Below, in pieces: positions 5,167-9,186 of a stretch of DNA of 9,186 nt. The position numbers were made by a program, and so were the translations under genes. The notes beneath the pieces were generated by a model, which had not been told where the DNA came from, ran no database searches, and was given only the letters and a program-made list of their open reading frames with translations. This DNA comes from Bacteroidota bacterium (GTDB lineage Bacteria > Bacteroidota > Bacteroidia > NS11-12g > UBA955). The number at the start of each line of letters is the position of its first letter. Positions within the stretch are counted from its first letter, which is position 1. The stretch is from the NCBI GenBank assembly GCA_947460045.1, contig CANHGC010000039.1:1-9186 (forward strand). Direction: 5' to 3'.

Positions 5167-6195
5167 TTATGGCTTAAAATGTCCCAACGGCATGTTCAAC
5201 CACTCCAAAGCCGAAGTGCCTAGCATCATCGCTTTGATATCGTCAGAATAGTTCGATAATTTGATCAATTCACCCGGGTTGTCTTCGCCCAACGGGAATG
5301 GGTAATCCGTGCCCAATGTGATGCGATTGGGACCTACCAAATCAACCACCACCTCCAACATCTTGGGGTCGTGCACCAAACTGTCTAACCAAAACTGACC
5401 GAGGTATTTTTTTGGGTTGTGAATGTTGTCGACCGCCACCAAATCTGGACGGGCTTGCCAACCGTGTTCAATTCTTCCGATGGTTGCCGGAAAAGCACCG
5501 CCACCGTGGGCAAAAGCCACGCGCAAGCGGGGCAATCGCTCAAAAATCCCCCCGAAAATCATCGAACAGATCGCCAATGAGGTTTCCATGGGCATGCCCA
5601 CCAACCAAGGCAACCAATAATTCTGCATTTTTTTGTTGGCCGAATACCACCAAGGGTGCACAAACAACGCCATGTCCAAATCCTGCATCGCCTCGAAAAT
5701 GGGGAACAAAGAAGGATCGTTCAAGTTCATGTGGTTCACGTGCGAACCAATTTGTATGCCCTTGAGACCAATTTCTTTGCATCGTCTCAGCTCCTGAATG
5801 GCCAAATCGGTGTGCTGCATCGGCAAAGTGCCCAATCCCACAAAGCGGGTGGGGTAGCGATGACAAACATCGGCAATGTGATCGTTCAGAAATTTGGCGA
5901 TCTCCAAACCGTCCTTGGGCTCGGTCCAATAGCTAAACATCACCGGAATGGTGCTGATCACCTGCACATCTACGTGGTGATGCCCGCATTCTTTCAATCG
6001 CTGTTCGGGGTCCCAACAATTGCTTTCGATTTCGCGAAAAAAGGCATCGTCCATCATCATCCTTGCGCAACAGGGCTTGTGGTGCTCGAGTTGTACGAAC
6101 TCCCCATAGCCAAATTTCTCTTTCCATTTGGGTAGGTTTTCGGGGATGATGTGTGTGTGGATGTCGACCGTAAAGAAATTCTGCGAAGAAAGCAT
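5167..6195 (-). CDS. 2-amino-3-carboxymuconate-6-semialdehyde decarboxylase (ACMSD)
   Basis: ACMSD removes CO2 from 2-amino-3-carboxymuconate semialdehyde, formed from 3-hydroxyanthranilate. It thereby steers tryptophan breakdown away from quinolinate and NAD toward 2-aminomuconate and central metabolism. It is a zinc-dependent TIM-barrel enzyme of the amidohydrolase superfamily. The metal ligands are visible: His13 and His15 (VDIHTHIIP), His180 (FVHPWW) and Asp297 (GTDYPFP), with the catalytic His230 in FAHGGGAFP. Other family marks are NCWDPE, VPVMFSYW-like IPVMFSYW, FVGLGTLPMQ, YWLPWLVGMP and NPKKYLG; these match the animal enzyme closely along the whole length. The protein has 342 residues (human 336). 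The ATG at 6195 is chosen over a GTG at 6210 because a -7 promoter element overlaps the latter. It is divergent from the permease and convergent with recX. The other kynurenine-pathway genes are not in the window. Confidence 0.95.
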   Translation of the reverse strand: MLSSQNFFTVDIHTHIIPENLPKWKEKFGYGEFVQLEHHKPCCARMMMDDAFFREIESNCWDPEQRLKECGHHHVDVQVISTIPVMFSYWTEPKDGLEIAKFLNDHIADVCHRYPTRFVGLGTLPMQHTDLAIQELRRCKEIGLKGIQIGSHVNHMNLNDPSLFPIFEAMQDLDMALFVHPWWYSANKKMQNYWLPWLVGMPMETSLAICSMIFGGIFERLPRLRVAFAHGGGAFPATIGRIEHGWQARPDLVAVDNIHNPKKYLGQFWLDSLVHDPKMLEVVVDLVGPNRITLGTDYPFPLGEDNPGELIKLSNYSDDIKAMMLGTSALEWLNMPLGHFKP

Positions 6196-6199
6196 GCGA

Positions 6200-6207
6200 C
6201 AAAAGTA
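6200..6207 (-). promoter_or_regulatory. consensus -7 promoter element of the ACMSD gene
   Basis: On the minus strand this reads TACTTTTG, a perfect TAnnTTTG, and is followed by only four bases (TCGC) before the ATG at 6195. No TTG is found at the usual distance upstream, so the -33 element is weak or absent. The placement implies a leaderless or nearly leaderless mRNA. Confidence 0.5.
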
Positions 6208-6264
6208 CACAGATTCCCTGAAATGACAGATTCGGTCGTATTTTCGCTCCTTTACAAATATCCA

Positions 6265-7611
6265 ATGAGCGGTTCAAAGCAGCGCAATGTAGATTTATTT
6301 GGTGCCACTAGCATTGTGGTTGCCAACATGATAGGTACCGGGGTTTTTACCAGTTTGGGGTATCAATTGTTCGATATCCAATCCGGTTTTGGCATTGTGA
6401 TGATTTGGCTGGTGGGCGGATTGCTGGCGCTGTGCGGTGCCTTTTGCTATGCTGAATTGGCCACGCGCTTGCCCGAAGATGGCGGCGAATATTATTTTTT
6501 ATCGAAGATTTATCACCCTGCCTTGGGTTTTGTGGCGGGATTTGTGAGCTCCACCGTGGGTTTTGCTGCGCCCATAGCGGGGGCGTCGATTGCTTTGGGG
6601 GCCTATGTGCATGGCGTTTGGCCTGGTGTGAACGAAACCGCTTTGGCCATCATCATCATTACCCTGATCAGTGCCATTCATTGGTGGAACGCGCGCTTGG
6701 GTATCGATTTTCAAAAGGGCTCTACCGTACTCAAGGTGTCGATGATTTTGTTGTTCATCGGTGCGGGGTTTGCCCTGGGCAATCAGCCAGTTGATTTTTT
6801 GCCTTCGGCCCAAGGTTGGAAGGAGATTTTTGGCGATGCCAGTGCGAATGGCGGCTCTTCGAGCTTTTTCGGGTTGGGCAATTTGGTTGCTCCGGCCTTC
6901 GCCACCAGCCTCATCTGGGTGAGCTTTGCCTATAGCGGATGGAACGCCAGTACCTACATCGCTGGATCCATCGAAAACCCCAACCGCAACCTCTCGCGCA
7001 GTATTTTGATGGGCACCCTCACCGTCACGGGCTTATACGTATTGCTCAACATGGTTCTCATGAAATCCACCGCCGTTCAAAATTTGGTGGGTGTGAAAGA
7101 AGTGGGTTTGGTGGCCGCAGAAGCGCTGTTGGGCACCAACATTGGTAAGTTGATGGGCGGTATCATCAGTTTGTTGCTGGTTTCAACCATCAGTTCCATG
7201 GTCTTTACCGGTCCGCGCGTTTTGGCAAAAATGTTCGAAACCATTCCTAGCATGCAGGGCCTCTCCAAGCGTGAAGCCGATGGCAACCCCCGCCGGGCGA
7301 TTGTTGTGCAGTTGGTGGTGTCGTTGATATTGCTGTTCGTGATGGACTTCCCGCAGCTCATTTATTACATCGCATTTACCCTGAGTTTGTTTACGATGCT
7401 CACCGTTTTGGGCATGATGATCCTGCGATTCCGCGAAGGCAAACCCAATGGATATCGCGCATGGGGCTATCCCGTGACCCCCGTTTTATTTCTATTAACC
7501 ACCGGTGCCGTGGCGATGTTTTTCGTGAAAGACAAGCCCACCGAGAGCCTATACGGACTGTCAACGGCGGCCGTGGGATTCGTGTTTTATTTCTTAAGCA
7601 AACGCAAATGA
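6265..7611 (+). CDS. APC-family amino acid permease
   Basis: This is a 448-residue inner-membrane transporter with about 12 hydrophobic segments, the size and layout of the amino acid-polyamine-organocation family. Helix 1 holds the substrate-binding break NMIGTGVF (21-28), and the first cytoplasmic loop has the family motif YAELATRLPEDGGEYY (62-77). A second conserved stretch is SFAYSGWNASTYIAGSIENP in the middle. Substrate cannot be read from sequence; its divergent position next to ACMSD makes an aromatic amino acid or kynurenine-like compound possible, but only by context. The ATG at 6265 puts helix 1 at the normal distance from the N-terminus; an in-frame ATG at 6223 would add 14 residues. 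A poor -7 match, TATTTTCG at 6239-6246, lies 18 bp before the chosen start and favours it. The stop overlaps the next start as ATGA. Confidence 0.9.
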   Translation: MSGSKQRNVDLFGATSIVVANMIGTGVFTSLGYQLFDIQSGFGIVMIWLVGGLLALCGAFCYAELATRLPEDGGEYYFLSKIYHPALGFVAGFVSSTVGFAAPIAGASIALGAYVHGVWPGVNETALAIIIITLISAIHWWNARLGIDFQKGSTVLKVSMILLFIGAGFALGNQPVDFLPSAQGWKEIFGDASANGGSSSFFGLGNLVAPAFATSLIWVSFAYSGWNASTYIAGSIENPNRNLSRSILMGTLTVTGLYVLLNMVLMKSTAVQNLVGVKEVGLVAAEALLGTNIGKLMGGIISLLLVSTISSMVFTGPRVLAKMFETIPSMQGLSKREADGNPRRAIVVQLVVSLILLFVMDFPQLIYYIAFTLSLFTMLTVLGMMILRFREGKPNGYRAWGYPVTPVLFLLTTGAVAMFFVKDKPTESLYGLSTAAVGFVFYFLSKRK

Positions 7612-8594
7612 CGCAACGACTAGCGATTCGATTATTCTGTTCGATGTGGGTTTTTTGTCTCGGTGTGACCGCGGCATGGGCGCAGGATGACCAGGTTGCA
7701 CGGCGGTTGAGCCGGACTTTGGAGGATCAATTATCGCCAACGGTGAGTGAAGAGTATACCGCATTCTTGAAATTGCTTCGCAGCAAAGACACCGCTGCCC
7801 AGCGCAAGTTTTTGGCACAGTGGGAGGGTATCGGACAGGAAGACCCGGAGTTTTATGTCTGTTATGCCAACTACTACACCAATTTGGCCAAGAAGGAGGT
7901 GATCAAAATGACCACCGATCCGCCGCAACCGGGTGAGGAGTCGTTCGCCATCAATGATTCTTTGGGCAACGTTGTGGGTTATTTGCGGGGTGAGACTGTC
8001 ATGGACGATCTGCTTTCAGCGCAAAGTTTGATGTGGCTGAACAAAGGCATTGCGCGTTTCCCTCGCCGGTTGGATCTGTTGTTTGGCAAGGTCTACTTGT
8101 TTGGAAAAATGGTTCGGTACGATTCCTTTTCCACCACCATTTTATCGGCGATTGAGAAGTCGGTCGACAACCAATTTGAATGGCAATGGAGCAAAGGTGT
8201 GGAGTTGCAAGACGGCAAGCAGTTTTTGTTTTCTACTTGTCAGGATTACATCGCCCAGTTGTTCAATTCGGAAGATTCACTGGCTTTGCTTTGGATTGAG
8301 CCGATATCGTTGGCATTGTTGGAGATCGACCCGAAAAATGTACCCTGTACTTCGAATTTGGCGGTAGCGAACATGATGTTACAGCGATGGGAAGAGGCGT
8401 TGATTCACTTGGCGAAGGCCCACGCGCTGGATCCCAAGGACGATGTTGTATTGGCGAATATGGGTTATTGCAACTTGCAGCTGCGCAACAAGGCCCAAGC
8501 CAAGAAATATTATAACCTGTTAAAGAAAAGCGCAGAACCTGAATACCAGAAACTGGCCAAGGAGATGCTTCAGTTGGTGAAACAGCTGAAATAG
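7608..8594 (+). CDS. exported tetratricopeptide-repeat protein of unknown function
   Basis: The 328-residue product starts with a clear signal peptide: basic MTQRLAIR, a hydrophobic core, and a probable cleavage after AWA at residue 25, leaving QDDQ as the mature N-terminus. No lipobox cysteine is placed for lipidation, so it should be soluble in the periplasm. The middle is not recognised. Two 34-residue TPR units end the protein, at about 244-277 (with LQRWEEALIHLAKAHALDP) and 278-311 (with ANMGYCNLQLRNKAQAKKYY), a surface for protein binding. Its ATG overlaps the permease TGA (ATGA), so it is in the same operon and probably translationally coupled. This also fixes the start over longer in-frame openings that would lie within the permease gene. 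It is separated from the convergent transporter gene by five bases. It could assist an envelope complex, but no partner can be named. Confidence 0.85.
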   Translation: MTQRLAIRLFCSMWVFCLGVTAAWAQDDQVARRLSRTLEDQLSPTVSEEYTAFLKLLRSKDTAAQRKFLAQWEGIGQEDPEFYVCYANYYTNLAKKEVIKMTTDPPQPGEESFAINDSLGNVVGYLRGETVMDDLLSAQSLMWLNKGIARFPRRLDLLFGKVYLFGKMVRYDSFSTTILSAIEKSVDNQFEWQWSKGVELQDGKQFLFSTCQDYIAQLFNSEDSLALLWIEPISLALLEIDPKNVPCTSNLAVANMMLQRWEEALIHLAKAHALDPKDDVVLANMGYCNLQLRNKAQAKKYYNLLKKSAEPEYQKLAKEMLQLVKQLK

Positions 8595-8599
8595 GACGA

Positions 8600-9186
8600 T
8601 TATCCCTTTTGCTTCGGCAACATCAAAGTGCTCAGGGCGCCTAGGATTAATGCAATGCCTGCCAAAACCATGGTGTTGATGATCTCATCACCGAGGAAAG
8701 TTTTGTAGGCCCAGTTGATGCCGCCCAGGGCCGCTACAATCTGTGGAATTACAATGAACATGTTGAAGATACCCATGGAAACCCCCATTTTTTCGGGTTT
8801 TACGGAGCTAGATAGAATGGCATAGGGCATCGAAAGGATACTGCCCCAAGTGATACCAATTAATGCGAAAGCGAGGTTTAGGATGCCGTCGTTTGCTTCA
8901 TTGGCTGTTGTCATTAACAGGAATCCTGCACCCCCTGCGAGGAGGGAAATCATGTGTATGCGTCGGCGGTTGATGCCGTTGCGCGCTGTAACAAGGGTGA
9001 GTATCAAAGCAAACGCCATCGAACTCAAACCATACATCCCCATGGAGCTACCGATGACGTTGGCGGCTTGGTTGTAAAGTTCGTTTTTGGCATCGAATTG
9101 GGCATCGCCATGTTGGGGCATCGCGGCGTGATATACGTGCTCAGTGAGTGCTGGCGTGGCAAAAGACCACATCGTAAAGAAAGCAA
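8600..9186 (-). CDS. C-terminal part of an SLC45-like MFS sugar transporter (5' end beyond window)
   Basis: The frame has no stop between base 8600 and the right edge, and the residues before the first visible Met (AFFT) continue the protein, so the Met at 9172 is internal. The motif FTMWSFATPALTEHVY resembles the mid-protein helix of SLC45 and related MFS sugar carriers (TTPAxAEHVY). A loop and ELYNQAANVIGSSMGMYG follow, then about five further hydrophobic segments with ITWGSILSMPYAILSS and VSMGIFNMFIVIPQI, which are typical of this family, and a short KQKG tail. The expected role is inner-membrane sugar import, often maltose-type oligosaccharides in Bacteroidota, but the substrate is an inference. 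The gene converges on the TPR protein with five bases between stops, and no terminator is visible between them. Confidence 0.85.
   Translation of the reverse strand, partial: AFFTMWSFATPALTEHVYHAAMPQHGDAQFDAKNELYNQAANVIGSSMGMYGLSSMAFALILTLVTARNGINRRRIHMISLLAGGAGFLLMTTANEANDGILNLAFALIGITWGSILSMPYAILSSSVKPEKMGVSMGIFNMFIVIPQIVAALGGINWAYKTFLGDEIINTMVLAGIALILGALSTLMLPKQKG

Noticed and set aside
5540..6135. Overlapping open frames on both strands inside the ACMSD gene
   Set aside because: Alternate-frame shadows; the ACMSD frame has full-length family conservation and all metal ligands.
7461..7607. Longer start for the TPR protein inside the permease gene
   Set aside because: The extra 49 residues would bury the clear signal peptide that begins at the ATGA overlap.
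1..9186. tRNA, rRNA, CRISPR array or insertion sequence
   Set aside because: No cloverleaf-like or rRNA-like sequence, no regularly spaced repeats, and no transposase or terminal inverted repeats were seen on either strand.

Overview
The window looks like chromosomal DNA of a bacterium from the Bacteroidota, most likely a marine, flavobacterium-like or cryomorph-like lineage. Four things suggest this: a proton-pumping rhodopsin with Met at the spectral tuning site, promoter elements of the Bacteroidota type (TTG about 17 nt before TAnnTTTG), start codons without Shine-Dalgarno sequences, and protein families typical of the phylum. No lineage assignment was computed.

Layout, left to right. 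(1) 2-628 (+) is the C-terminal end of a large secreted or periplasmic protein, probably a VPS10/sortilin-type BNR-repeat 'glycosyl hydrolase'. (2) 629-970 is an AT-rich gene-free stretch that holds the rhodopsin control region. (3) 971-1726 (+) is a complete proteorhodopsin, followed by a strong intrinsic terminator and two further hairpins. (4) 1872-3686 (-) is htpG (Hsp90), convergent with the rhodopsin. (5) 3687-3934 is a divergent control region. It leads into 3935-4634 (+), a type II toxin-antitoxin pair (ribbon-helix-helix antitoxin, then PIN-domain toxin), and then recX at 4649-5134 (+). (6) 5167-6195 (-) is ACMSD, the decarboxylase at the branch point of the kynurenine pathway. It is divergent from 6265-7611 (+), an APC-family amino acid permease. 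The permease overlaps by 4 bases (ATGA) with 7608-8594 (+), a secreted TPR protein. (7) 8600-9186 (-) is the C-terminal part of an SLC45-like MFS sugar transporter that runs off the right edge.

How the parts relate. The rhodopsin is a stand-alone light-driven proton pump. No carotenoid or blh gene lies in the window, so retinal must be made elsewhere or taken up. The antitoxin, toxin and recX genes are tightly packed on one strand and probably form one transcript that starts at a textbook Bacteroidota promoter almost on top of the antitoxin ATG. A second perfect -7 element sits 4 nt before the ACMSD ATG, so leaderless or nearly leaderless mRNAs may recur here. The permease beside ACMSD hints at tryptophan or kynurenine-type substrates, but this rests on position only.

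Most genes are ordinary and recognisable. The less expected items are a 17-bp exact direct repeat that spans the toxin-antitoxin module, the candidate leaderless promoters, the missing second acidic residue in the PIN toxin, and the palindrome and repeat structure upstream of the rhodopsin. I found no clear sign of a wholly new biological system.
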